A DNA stretch of 64,000 nt from Allobosea sp. 47.2.35 (lineage in GTDB: Bacteria > Pseudomonadota > Alphaproteobacteria > Rhizobiales > Beijerinckiaceae). Positions 1 to 7,682 of the stretch are shown in pieces (position 1 is the stretch's first letter; each line of letters opens with the position of its first letter). The position numbers and the translations under genes are program-made. Location: contig NZ_JANLGI010000001.1 in assembly GCF_024655635.1 (NCBI RefSeq), positions 447,435 to 511,434 of the forward strand. Reading direction: 5' to 3'. The notes under the pieces were generated by a model. It had not been told where the DNA came from. It did not search any database and saw only the letters and a program-made list of their open reading frames with translations.

Positions 1-20
1 GTACCTAGTTTATTGGCTAG

Positions 21-38
21 ATAATAATCTGTTATTAT
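21..38. repeat. Perfect AT inverted repeat
   Basis: ATAATAA and TTATTAT form a perfect 7-bp inverted repeat around a TCTG loop. It is AT-only in a GC-rich chromosome. It could be a protein-binding site or chance in an AT-rich patch; nothing nearby decides this. Confidence 0.35.
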
Positions 39-315
39 ATTACTTATTTATCTTGTCCTCTCCCCTTATACGAAGGGACCGAATCCGACGCGTCACAAGG
101 CGGGTACGGGGGACTTTAATCAGCTTGTCCTTTTAGATGTCTGTACGGAAAAATCTGTCGGAAAAACGGCCCTTAAATCGATAGTTATTGACTACGAGGA
201 ATCGACTAGGACTCAGCCGTCGTCCGGAATGTGGACAGATAGATTTATCTGAGCCATATGGGTGTGACATTGTGCGTTCTTCATTCGTCGCAGTTCCTAT
301 AGTCAAAGGCGCTTC

Positions 316-358
316 GAAACGGTGGTAGGCTCTCCGGCCCGGCCCACCATTCCGTTTC
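316..358. terminator. Possible hairpin beyond the aminotransferase gene
   Basis: GAAACGG-TGGT at 316-326 pairs with ACCA-tt-CCGTTTC at 346-358 (11 bp with a two-base bulge). It lies about 140 bases beyond the stop of the minus-strand PLP enzyme gene and has no T-run, so a terminator role is only a possibility. Confidence 0.3.
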
Positions 359-498
359 AGATCAATGCCTTAGCCAGAGGATTGTGCCGGTGGGACATTT
401 TGGTCCTCAATCCGGTCTGTTTGCGGCGTTCCAAAAGCGGCAGCCTGAGTCTGCTCTGGACGGCTCGCCGCCTGCGCATCGATGATCGCCCCGGGTGG

Positions 499-1707
499 CT
501 AGTTGCTCGCGCTTGACCGGGCTTCGGCAGCCAAGCCGGCGACGGCCTCGATCAAGCGAGCGATGTCGCCTTCGCTCGTGAGATAGCTGACCGATGCACG
601 TACGATTCCGGCAAGCCCGCGCGCCTGCATGTCGAAGGGCGTATAGGCCGGCCCGTTGGCGCCGACCGCAACCCCCAGCGTTGCCAGGCGGTTCTTGACC
701 TCGTTCGCGTCGAGATCGCGGATCGTGAACGAAATCAGGCCGGACCGTTCCTGTCCGAGGTCGCGGATCGTCACGCCGCCGATCGAAGCCAGCTCTGAGC
801 GTATCCGGGTCGCGACGAGGTCGATCCAGGCGCGGATCGATGGGATACCGAGCGCCAATGCCTCGCGCAACGCGTTGCCAAGTCCAAGCAGCAGCGCGAT
901 GGGAGCCTCGCTGGTCTCGAAGATCCTGGCGTCGCGTCGCGGCGCGGGCCCCTGCGTCGTCCAGGGCGCGGAGAGGACGTCGTGGAAGACTGGCCTCAGT
1001 TGCGGCAGGAAAGACTGGCGAACATAGAGGATCGCCGTCCCGCGGGGTCCGCGAAGATGCTTCCGCCCGGCGCCTTTCAGCACGTCGCAGCCGATCGCCT
1101 CGACATCGACCGGGATTTGTCCGAGCGCCTGGCCAGCATCGACGAAATAGGGAATGCCGGCGGCGCGCGCGACCTGGCCGATTGCCGCCGCATCGTTGAT
1201 CAATCCGCCGTTGGCGGGCAGCCATGTCAATGCGATCAGCCGGACGCGCTCGTCGAGCATCGCAGCGAGCGCCTGAGGATCGACCGAACCGTCTGCGCGG
1301 CAGGGAATGACCTCGATCCGGGCTCCGGTTCGATCGGCCGCGGCCTGCATCGTCGCGAGATTGCCGCCCCATTCCTGGCGACCGACGAGAAGGCGGTCGC
1401 CAGCACGCAACGGGGCGAGAGCCGAGAAAGCAAGGCCCCAGCCGGCCGAGCCGCTCGGCGTGAAGGCGATCTCTGCGATCGAGGCGTTCAAGAGGCGCGC
1501 CGCATCGGCCCTGGCCGCGTCCAGCCTGTCCTGCACGGCGGCTGCTGCCTCGTGCGGTCCGTGCGCAGCCTCCCGCTCCAGATGGCCGGTGATTGCAGCA
1601 AGGGTCGCGGCGGAGATCAGGGAGGCGCCGGCGTGATTGAAGTGGACGCTCGTCGCGCAGCCCGGTGTGGCGGCCCGCAGCGCCTCGATATCGAAACCGC
1701 TCGTCAT
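499..1707 (-). CDS. Aminotransferase class V-fold PLP-dependent enzyme
   Basis: 402 aa cytoplasmic enzyme of the class V (NifS-like) fold-type I PLP family. The expected cofactor Asp is D190 in FVDAGQALGQ, and the Schiff-base Lys is probably K216 in AGRKHLRGPRG. N-terminal HFNHAG is the usual start of the family. No conserved Cys in a desulfurase loop is apparent, so a true IscS-type cysteine desulfurase is unlikely; a lyase or aminotransferase acting on an amino acid fits better. The start ATG overlaps the stop of the upstream RidA gene by four bases, so the two are translationally coupled. RidA hydrolyses the enamine/imine intermediates that PLP lyases release, which supports an ammonia-eliminating reaction. 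The substrate is not known. Confidence 0.85.
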   Translation of the reverse strand: MTSGFDIEALRAATPGCATSVHFNHAGASLISAATLAAITGHLEREAAHGPHEAAAAVQDRLDAARADAARLLNASIAEIAFTPSGSAGWGLAFSALAPLRAGDRLLVGRQEWGGNLATMQAAADRTGARIEVIPCRADGSVDPQALAAMLDERVRLIALTWLPANGGLINDAAAIGQVARAAGIPYFVDAGQALGQIPVDVEAIGCDVLKGAGRKHLRGPRGTAILYVRQSFLPQLRPVFHDVLSAPWTTQGPAPRRDARIFETSEAPIALLLGLGNALREALALGIPSIRAWIDLVATRIRSELASIGGVTIRDLGQERSGLISFTIRDLDANEVKNRLATLGVAVGANGPAYTPFDMQARGLAGIVRASVSYLTSEGDIARLIEAVAGLAAEARSSASN

Positions 1708-2171
1708 GGCGAAACCGCGAGCTGGACAATCGCCTCGATCTCGACGCTGGCGCCGCGTGGCAGCGCGGCGACGCCGATGGCCGAGCGGGCATGGCGCCCG
1801 GCGTCGCCGAAAACCTGCACGAGCAGATCCGAGGCGCCGTTCGCAACCTGGGAATGTTCAGCGAAATCGGGCGTGCTGGCGATGAAGACGCCGAGCTTGA
1901 GCACCTGGGCGACGTCGGCCAGACGTCCCTCCGTCGCAGCCGCGATCTGGGCGATGACGTTGAGCGCGGCTGCGCTTGCGGCCGTGCACCCCTCTTCGAC
2001 CGACAACTCGGCGCCGAGCCGTCCGCGGTGGATCCGCCCATCGTCCTGCGCGATCTGGCCTGAGATGAACAGGGTGGAGCCGGCCCGCGTCGCCGAGACA
2101 TAGTTTGCGGCGGGAGCCGCGGAGGCCGGCAGTGCATATCCGAGAGCCCGCAGGCGGTCGGTGATCTTCAT
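1704..2171 (-). CDS. RidA family enamine/imine deaminase
   Basis: 155 aa RidA/YjgF/UK114-type protein of the longer RidA subgroup. Family features seen: GYALPASAAPAANYV near the N-terminus, LFISGQIAQDDGRI (substrate-pocket strand) and SAIGVAALPRGASVEIEAI at the C-terminus, where family members carry the conserved R/P-x-G-A-xx-E. The role is hydrolysis of reactive 2-aminoacrylate-type enamines. I chose the ATG at 2171 because AAAGGATG lies just upstream; a longer frame to 2246 adds an unrelated N-terminus. It is the first gene of a two-gene unit with the PLP enzyme (4-bp overlap) and is divergent from the LysR gene at 2315, its probable regulator. Confidence 0.85.
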   Translation of the reverse strand: MKITDRLRALGYALPASAAPAANYVSATRAGSTLFISGQIAQDDGRIHRGRLGAELSVEEGCTAASAAALNVIAQIAAATEGRLADVAQVLKLGVFIASTPDFAEHSQVANGASDLLVQVFGDAGRHARSAIGVAALPRGASVEIEAIVQLAVSP

Positions 2172-2270
2172 GGCGTCATCCTTTCGATGGGCAACGATGA
2201 CGCCTGCGATCCCTGCTGACCAATTCGAAGCATCGCCCTGTTGCAATCGATCTGGCTCATGAGTCGGAGC

Positions 2271-2290
2271 TGCCTTAGAGACTCAAGGCA
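2271..2290. promoter_or_regulatory. Inverted repeat in the RidA/LysR divergent promoter
   Basis: TGCCTT-N8-AAGGCA is a perfect 6-bp inverted repeat 25 bases before the LysR start and about 100 bases before the RidA start. Its position suits a LysR-type regulator binding site that controls both genes, although it is not a canonical T-N11-A box. Confidence 0.4.
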
Positions 2291-2314
2291 TGCTCGCCGA
2301 AACGGTCTGACATC

Positions 2315-3205
2315 ATGCGCTCCTCCGCCGATCTGCCGCCGCTTCATGCCTTGCGCGCCTTCGAAGCCGTGGGGCGGCTTCTGAGCTTTCGCCGCGCGGG
2401 GGAAGAACTGCTGATCACGCAGAGCGCGGTGAGCCACCATATCCGTGCCCTGGAGCAGTCGCTCGGCGTCGTGCTGTTCGTGCGTAAGGCCCGCGGCGTC
2501 GCGTTGACGGCGGCCGGCGAGCGCTATCTCGACAGCGTCTCGCGCGCCTTCTCCCTGGTCGCCGAGGGTACACGCGCGGTCCGTGCGGATGCGCCACGCC
2601 AGCGGTTGCGCGTCAGCCTGCTGCCGTCCTTCGCCGCGAACTGGCTATTGCCCCGGCTGGAAGCCTTCCGTGCCGCCAATCCGCAGATCGAGCTGGTGCT
2701 GGATCCGACGCTGCGCCGGGCCAGCCTCGAGACCGGAGAGGCCGACATCGCCATTCGCTTCGGAGAGGGTGACTGGCCTGGCTTGCGTTGCGAGCTTCTC
2801 GCCACCGAGCGGCTCATGCCGGTGATGAGTCCGGCATTGGCCGCGCGCAACCCGCTTGCTGCGCCCGAGGATATCCACGGCCACACGCTGCTGTTCAGCC
2901 AGCGCCCGACCGAGTGGGAGGTCTGGGCCAGGCAGATGGGCATCGAACTCGCCACCGGCCGCAGATTGCAGCTGACGGACTACAACATCGTTCTGCAAGC
3001 AGCGGCGAACGGCCAGGGTATCGCGATGGGGCGAGGCCTCCTGGTTGCCGACTATCTCCGCCGCGGCGTCCTCGTCGCGCCGCTGCCGGAGCCGGTGACA
3101 TCGCCTTTGCTCGGATACTGGTTGGTGTTACCCCGGAAAGCAGATGCCAACGCGGCGGCGACGGCGTTCACAGAATGGCTCAGGCGAGAGGTCGCCGGGG
3201 CCTGA
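2315..3205 (+). CDS. LysR family transcriptional regulator, GcvA-like
   Basis: 296 aa. An N-terminal winged HTH covers about residues 8-70 (LHALRAFEAVGRLLSFRRAG, then QSAVSHHIRALEQSLG, the recognition-helix region). A periplasmic-binding-fold effector domain covers about 90-295. The PLxALRAFEAV start and WPGL motif resemble the GcvA/AmpR branch. It is transcribed divergently from the RidA/PLP-enzyme pair across a 143-bp spacer that carries an inverted repeat. The arrangement predicts that it activates that pair in response to the amino acid they consume. Confidence 0.85.
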   Translation: MRSSADLPPLHALRAFEAVGRLLSFRRAGEELLITQSAVSHHIRALEQSLGVVLFVRKARGVALTAAGERYLDSVSRAFSLVAEGTRAVRADAPRQRLRVSLLPSFAANWLLPRLEAFRAANPQIELVLDPTLRRASLETGEADIAIRFGEGDWPGLRCELLATERLMPVMSPALAARNPLAAPEDIHGHTLLFSQRPTEWEVWARQMGIELATGRRLQLTDYNIVLQAAANGQGIAMGRGLLVADYLRRGVLVAPLPEPVTSPLLGYWLVLPRKADANAAATAFTEWLRREVAGA

Positions 3206-3389
3206 GCGAAGCAATGATCTCGGTCACGAAACAACTGCTCGCGTTGCATTCGCCTGGAACGGAGCAGTGCACTGCCTTGACGTCTAGGACGATGGCACTT
3301 CAGTTCTGTCCGGCCCACCAATTTCTGCTTCGTTCACAAAGCCCTGAAACTATGACCGTCTTTGACCTAGCCTGATCTTGCGGCGAAGC

Positions 3390-4088
3390 ATGCCACTGCC
3401 TCTCGGCTCAGCCGCTGTCGCTTTGCCTTCGTTCGTCTCATCAAAAGTCGAAATTGACGTTTCCCGAACCTTGCCCGCAAGATGCGGCGTGGCTGCCGTC
3501 AAGGCTCCCGAGTTTCGGGGCGCTCATCGACTGGGTTGCAGGCCGGAGCTGCTCCGGCGAATTCTGCTGGCCGCTGTCACGCTGCTGGCCGCCGGCACAC
3601 CCAGTACGGCTGACGAATTCCGCCCATGGCCCGCCGAGACGGTGCCGGCGCTCGTGCTCAGCCAGCTCGACGGCCCCGGCATCGATCTCGCCGAATTTCG
3701 CGGCACCCCTGTCATCGTTCATTTCTTCGCCACCTGGTGCGCGCCCTGCATCGCGGAGATGGCATCGCTGAACGCGCTTGCCGCCGCGAGGAAGGGCAGC
3801 CCTGCCATCCTCGCGATCAGTGTCGGCGAGGTCGATGCGCGGGTGCGCAATTTCTTCCGCGATCGTCCCGTCGCCTTTCCGATCCTGCTCGACCGCGACC
3901 GCAGTGCGATGAAGACCTGGCAGGTCGAGGGCCTGCCGACGAGCTTCGTGCTCGATCGCGATCTCAGGCCTGCCTTCAAAGCCGATGAACCGCTCGACTG
4001 GACGAGCCCGCCGGTTGCGGCGGCGCTTGCGGCCTTGCCTGCCACACCACCGAAAAGCAACCGAGGGGAAAAGGAGACGCCGCCATGA
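3390..4088 (+). CDS. TlpA-type exported thioredoxin-like protein
   Basis: Thiol-disulfide oxidoreductase or redoxin of the TlpA/ResA kind. The active site ATWCAPC sits in VIVHFFATWCAPCIAEM, and the cis-Pro loop is GLPTSFVLDRD. A hydrophobic stretch LLRRILLAAVTLLAAGTPS precedes the mature domain and looks like a signal peptide or anchor, so the protein should act in the periplasm. The start is doubtful: neither the ATG at 3390 nor a TTG at 3378 has a clear ribosome-binding site, and either leaves about 50 odd residues before the signal sequence. A non-ATG start near 3530 is possible. The stop overlaps the next ATG by four bases, coupling it to the transglutaminase gene. Confidence 0.75.
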   Translation: MPLPLGSAAVALPSFVSSKVEIDVSRTLPARCGVAAVKAPEFRGAHRLGCRPELLRRILLAAVTLLAAGTPSTADEFRPWPAETVPALVLSQLDGPGIDLAEFRGTPVIVHFFATWCAPCIAEMASLNALAAARKGSPAILAISVGEVDARVRNFFRDRPVAFPILLDRDRSAMKTWQVEGLPTSFVLDRDLRPAFKADEPLDWTSPPVAAALAALPATPPKSNRGEKETPP

Positions 4089-5182
4089 TCAGCCGTCGCG
4101 ACATGTTGAAGACCGGTGCTTGCGCTGCAGCCGCTTTGGCACTCCCTCGTGCTGCCGATGCGCAGGCGGCGGCCTTCGCGCCGAAGCCCGGGGCCTGGCG
4201 TGATTTCGAGGTGGCGACGCGTCTCGATCTGCCGGCGAACGGCAAGGCCCAGGCCTGGATTCCACTGCCCTCGGTGCGGGAGGACGAGTGGATCAAGCCT
4301 GGCAAAAGCAGCTGGGAGACCAATGCGTTGTCCGCCGAGATCGTCCGGGATCCAAAATACGGTGCGGAGCTCCTGCACCTTGTCTTCAAGGATGGCGAGA
4401 CCGCGCCCCGCGTCGAGGTCCGCAGCGGCTTCTCGCTGCGCGACCGGGCCGAGGACCTCGCGGCGAAATCCGCGGTGCCGGCGTTGGGAGAGAACGATCG
4501 CAAGCTCTATCTCGAGGCGACAGAGTTGATGCCGACCGATGGCATCGTCCGGGAGACCGCGGAGAAGGCGGCTGCCGGCAAGACGGGCGATCTCGACAGG
4601 GCGCGGGCGATCTATGAATGGGTCGTGGCGAACACCTTCCGCGATGCCAAGACCCGGGGATGCGGCACAGGCGACGTCGCCTCGATGCTGCGGACCGGCA
4701 ACCTGAGCGGCAAATGCGCCGATCTGAACGCGCTCTATGTCGCGCTGGTCCGCAGCGTCGGCATCCCGGCCCGAGACATCTACGGCATCCGCGTCGCACC
4801 CTCGAAATTCGGCTACAAAAGCCTCGGGGCGGGGTCGGATGTCATCACCAAGGCCCAGCACTGCCGGGCGGAGATCTGGCTCGACGGTTATGGCTGGGTG
4901 GCTGCCGATCCTGCGGATGTCCGCAAGGTCGTGCTCGAGGAGCCCCCGGGAAACAATACGGTCGACGATCCGAAGGTCGTCGCGGCGCGGCAGGCGCTGT
5001 TCGGCGCCTGGGAAGGCAACTGGCTCGGCTACAATGTCGCGCACGACCTCGTCCTGCCGGGCTCAAGGCACAAGGTCGGATTCCTGATGTATCCGCAGGC
5101 GGAGGTCGCGGGAGCGCTGCTCGACTGCCTCGATCCGGATACGTTCAAATACGCGATCAGGTCGACCGAGCTGAGGGCCTGA
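4085..5182 (+). CDS. Exported transglutaminase-like domain protein
   Basis: 365 aa with a Tat-type signal: SRRDMLKTGACAAAALALPR, then a probable cut after ADAQA. The transglutaminase-like core (about 150-290) has the catalytic triad in order: C211 in GNLSGKCADLN, H259 in KAQHCRAEIWL and D275 in GWVAADPADV. Family members are cysteine proteases or amidases more often than true cross-linking enzymes. An export signal plus a catalytic Cys would explain the coupled periplasmic thioredoxin immediately upstream (4-bp overlap), which could keep the Cys reduced. The substrate is unknown. The gene is convergent with the IalB gene. Confidence 0.8.
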   Translation: MISRRDMLKTGACAAAALALPRAADAQAAAFAPKPGAWRDFEVATRLDLPANGKAQAWIPLPSVREDEWIKPGKSSWETNALSAEIVRDPKYGAELLHLVFKDGETAPRVEVRSGFSLRDRAEDLAAKSAVPALGENDRKLYLEATELMPTDGIVRETAEKAAAGKTGDLDRARAIYEWVVANTFRDAKTRGCGTGDVASMLRTGNLSGKCADLNALYVALVRSVGIPARDIYGIRVAPSKFGYKSLGAGSDVITKAQHCRAEIWLDGYGWVAADPADVRKVVLEEPPGNNTVDDPKVVAARQALFGAWEGNWLGYNVAHDLVLPGSRHKVGFLMYPQAEVAGALLDCLDPDTFKYAIRSTELRA

Positions 5183-5220
5183 CTGCGTCTCGGGGGGAGC
5201 GCCGATCTTCGATGCGTCTT

Positions 5221-5256
5221 GCGCTGAGGCCGGCACGCAGCTTCCGGCCTCAGCGC
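5221..5256. terminator. Hairpin at convergent gene ends
   Basis: A perfect 13-bp stem: GCGCTGAGGCCGG at 5221-5233 with CCGGCCTCAGCGC at 5244-5256, loop of ten. It sits between the transglutaminase and IalB stop codons and covers the IalB stop. There is no U-tract on either strand, so it is a likely bidirectional but not canonical terminator. Confidence 0.55.
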
Positions 5257-5858
5257 GACAGCGCCATCACGCGATCGAGGGCGGTCGCGAAGCCCTGGAG
5301 CGAGATCGAGAACGGCGCGGCGGCGCCGCCATCGGCCGTCGCCTTGATCTTCAGCGCCGTGCCCGTTCGCAAGGCCGTGACCGTTGGTGCATCGAAGCTG
5401 ACCGCGACGAGGCAGCCGTTCGGCAGGCAGGTGCGGAAGCGCATCGGCTGAGCCGTCAGCTTCTCGTCGATCTGGAAGGCGACGCCGGAATCGAGCGACA
5501 ATCCGAAGGGCAGCACGAGCACGCCGGCGACGGCATGGCCCGCCGGCGCATTGAGCTCGATGGCGAGCACGCGCTGGCCATTCTGCTGCGCCTGGATCTG
5601 GCTGAGCACGCAGCGCTTGGCGCTGCCCTGCTGGGCGCAGACGACGCGCCAGTCCTTGTAGGTTTCGTTGAGGGCGGATGCGCCGCCGGGCAGCGCCGCT
5701 CCGGCGACCGTGGCCTGTCCTCCTGCGGGAGCCTGGGCGAGCTCGATGCGCGGCGTCTCCGGGGCAACGCCCCGGCCCGTGGCCGATGCGGCCGGGCTGA
5801 AGCCGGCAAGTGCCGCCAGGCCGATGGAACCGAGGATGCGAAGCGGGGAGCCGGTCAT
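5250..5858 (-). CDS. Invasion-associated locus B (IalB) family protein
   Basis: 202 aa exported protein. Residues 1-26 form a signal peptide; a low-complexity Pro/Ala linker precedes the IalB domain, which starts near KDWRVVCAQ. Typical features are the paired cysteines (VVC..RCVLSQ and FRTCLPNGCLVAVSFD), the GVLVLPFGLSLDSGV block and the PFSISLQGF C-terminal block. The family is periplasmic and common in Hyphomicrobiales; IalB of Bartonella aids host-cell entry, but in free-living relatives the role is unknown. Its start overlaps the globin stop by four bases, an unusual coupling of a haem protein to an exported protein. Confidence 0.85.
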   Translation of the reverse strand: MTGSPLRILGSIGLAALAGFSPAASATGRGVAPETPRIELAQAPAGGQATVAGAALPGGASALNETYKDWRVVCAQQGSAKRCVLSQIQAQQNGQRVLAIELNAPAGHAVAGVLVLPFGLSLDSGVAFQIDEKLTAQPMRFRTCLPNGCLVAVSFDAPTVTALRTGTALKIKATADGGAAAPFSISLQGFATALDRVMALSR

Positions 5859-6283
5859 GCGATCGCCTTTCGGCCTTCGGCTTTCGAGGGCGCGAAAGCC
5901 GGTTCAGGACGTCCTTCGAGTGCGCGCTGCCAGGCCAGTTCGGCCTCGATCGTGAAACCGGCGCCGAGACTGCGCCTGAGCGTCCACAGCAGCGTCCCGG
6001 CCAGAGCCTGATAGTGAGGTTCGATCAGGCGGCCGATCCTGTGGGACCGGGAGAGTTCCTGCACGATCGGCAGGACTTCTCCGAAGTGCCGGGAATTCCC
6101 GAACATCAGCCTGAGCGTCAGGACGAGGCTGCGCTCCTGCGGTTCGAGCTCCAGGGCGAAGAGCCGATAGACCTCCGGGTAGGTTTCGAGCAGCCGGTTG
6201 GCGAACATCGCGTCCGCCTGCTCGGCGATCGGGAACAACGTCACGATATTCGTCAGGATGAGGGAGCGGGAACGATGATCCAT
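5855..6283 (-). CDS. Short single-domain globin
   Basis: 142 aa, one globin domain of the bacterial haemoglobin/globin-sensor type. YPEVYRLF supplies the CD1 Phe (F42). SHRIGRLIEPHY corresponds to the F-helix with proximal His H81 and the following HY pair. LGAGFTIEAELAWQRAL is the H-helix block with the conserved Trp. There is no reductase or signalling domain. Likely roles are NO/O2 binding or a sensor partner. The ATG at 6283 was chosen because the longer frame to 6358 has no family match before it. The gene follows the autotransporter-like gene by seven bases and overlaps ialB, so all three are probably one transcript. Confidence 0.7.
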   Translation of the reverse strand: MDHRSRSLILTNIVTLFPIAEQADAMFANRLLETYPEVYRLFALELEPQERSLVLTLRLMFGNSRHFGEVLPIVQELSRSHRIGRLIEPHYQALAGTLLWTLRRSLGAGFTIEAELAWQRALEGRPEPAFAPSKAEGRKAIA

Positions 6284-6290
6284 GCAGTCC

Positions 6291-7631
6291 TCAGAACCTG
6301 ACATTGAAGTTGGCCTTGGCGGAATGGTCGGCGAGGCCGGAGCCGAACTGGCCGCCATTTAGTCCCGCCCGAAGCGTACCGGCCGCCAGCGTGGTGCCGC
6401 CGGAATAGGTGTTGGCGCCGCGCAGTGTCTGCCGGTTGTCGCCTTCCTTGCGCAGCGAGCCCTGGCCGGTGATCAGGTTGCTGGAGCTGGTCGAGTAGTC
6501 CAGCCCTCCGCTGCCGTCGCGGCCGAGCGTCAGCTGCGCGCCATTGGCAAGTGCCACCTGGCCGGTGCCGATGACCTCGTAGATCTTCTCGTTGCCCTGG
6601 ACGTTTAAGGTCGCGTTCCGGGAGACGATGATCGATGCCGTATCGGAGATGTTGCCGCCGAGCGGCGCGGCCGAGGTCAGGCTGCCGCGATTGAGGAAGA
6701 TGCGGCCGACATCGACAGCGCCGCCGAGGACGAGTTCGCCGTTGCCGTCCTTGAACAGGTCGCCCCCGTTGCTGGCGATGTCGCCCATCAGCCGGCCTGT
6801 ACCGCTGCCGACGGTGAAGACGGCGGTGGCTCCCGCTGCCAGATTGATGTCGTTCGCGAGCGAGATGGTATCGTTGAGCGCAAGCGTGCTGCCCAGCCCC
6901 TCGAAACGTAACGCGCCGGTGCCGAGCGCATTGGAATGCGCCACTGTCAGCAGCGAACTGGCGGCCAGGGTCGTGCCACCGGAATACGTATTGTTGCCGC
7001 CGAGGGTCTGGGTGCCGCTGCCTTGCAGGCGCAGGCCAAGCGCGCCCGCGCCGTCGGTGATCGCTCCGTTGAAATCGATGCTGTTCGTGATGGTCAAGGT
7101 GGCGGCGCCGGGGCCGTTATTGGTGATCGTGCCGGCGCTCACGCCGAGCTGGCCCAGGGTATGGACAGTCTGGCTGGTGCCGCCGAGATCGAACGTGCCG
7201 CCGGAGACGAACAGGCCGGTTCCTGACTGGCTGTAGAAGGTCCGGGCCGCATTGCTGCCGAAACGGACCACGCCGCCGGTCATGTCGAGAAAGTCGTAGC
7301 CGAGCGTGCCGACCATGCTGGTCGGCGCGAAGACGATGGTGCCGTTATTGGCCGAGGTATCGCCGAGGAAGAGATAACCGACGGCGGGGTCGCTATAGGT
7401 GACTGTGCCCTCGAAGACCGCGTTGACGCCGGCCTGGGTCCGGATCGAATCCGTCGCTCCGACCGTGATGGCATCCGTATAGGTGCCGCTCACGGTGTCG
7501 AGCACGGAGTTCGCCTGCACGGAGGGCGCAGCCAGCGTGCCGGCCGCGACGAGCGCGGTTGCCGAGAGGAGGTTCGTCCTGCGGAGAACATGGCTGCGCA
7601 CGGGGCGCTTCGGGGAAGCAGTTTTCATCAT
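6291..7631 (-). CDS. Autotransporter-like beta-strand repeat protein lacking a barrel
   Basis: 446 aa with a signal sequence (LSATALVAAGTLAAPSVQA) followed by Gly/Asn/Thr-rich beta-helix sequence. At least two passenger-associated repeat units are clear: TLGGNNTYSGGTTLAASSLL and TLRGANTYSGGTTLAAGTLR. The usual 250-300 residue autotransporter barrel is missing. Yet the protein ends AKANFNVRF, with a terminal Phe and alternating hydrophobics like the last strand of an outer-membrane barrel, joined almost directly to the final repeat. That suggests an in-frame deletion of the barrel. The double ATG at 7631 has AAAGG upstream and is preferred over a TTG at 7646. It may be a secreted or surface fragment, or non-functional. 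Confidence 0.7.
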   Translation of the reverse strand: MMKTASPKRPVRSHVLRRTNLLSATALVAAGTLAAPSVQANSVLDTVSGTYTDAITVGATDSIRTQAGVNAVFEGTVTYSDPAVGYLFLGDTSANNGTIVFAPTSMVGTLGYDFLDMTGGVVRFGSNAARTFYSQSGTGLFVSGGTFDLGGTSQTVHTLGQLGVSAGTITNNGPGAATLTITNSIDFNGAITDGAGALGLRLQGSGTQTLGGNNTYSGGTTLAASSLLTVAHSNALGTGALRFEGLGSTLALNDTISLANDINLAAGATAVFTVGSGTGRLMGDIASNGGDLFKDGNGELVLGGAVDVGRIFLNRGSLTSAAPLGGNISDTASIIVSRNATLNVQGNEKIYEVIGTGQVALANGAQLTLGRDGSGGLDYSTSSSNLITGQGSLRKEGDNRQTLRGANTYSGGTTLAAGTLRAGLNGGQFGSGLADHSAKANFNVRF

Positions 7632-7682
7632 GGGCCTTTGGGACAAGCGAGATGAGTGTCGGCCGGCGGTGATGGCCGGGCG

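Larger units (their letters stand above)
1..498. other. Gene-free, AT-richer left edge
   Basis: No convincing gene lies in this stretch. By rough hand count the first 300 bases are near 45% GC, and the first 60 bases are far lower, whereas the genes that follow are clearly GC-rich. The stretch holds a small perfect AT palindrome at 21-38 and a bulged hairpin at 316-358. A 64-residue reading frame at 322-516 has no recognisable content and runs into the opposite-strand gene, so I do not call it. The origin is unknown: it may be a long intergenic region or the edge of a transferred segment that continues beyond the window. Confidence 0.6.

Noticed and set aside
322-516. 64-residue frame at the left edge
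   Set aside because: No ribosome-binding site, no family, and its end runs into the stop region of the opposite-strand gene.
407-2137. 576-codon frame covering the PLP enzyme and RidA region on the same strand, other frame
   Set aside because: Arg/Pro/Ser-rich out-of-frame translation of genes that match known families.
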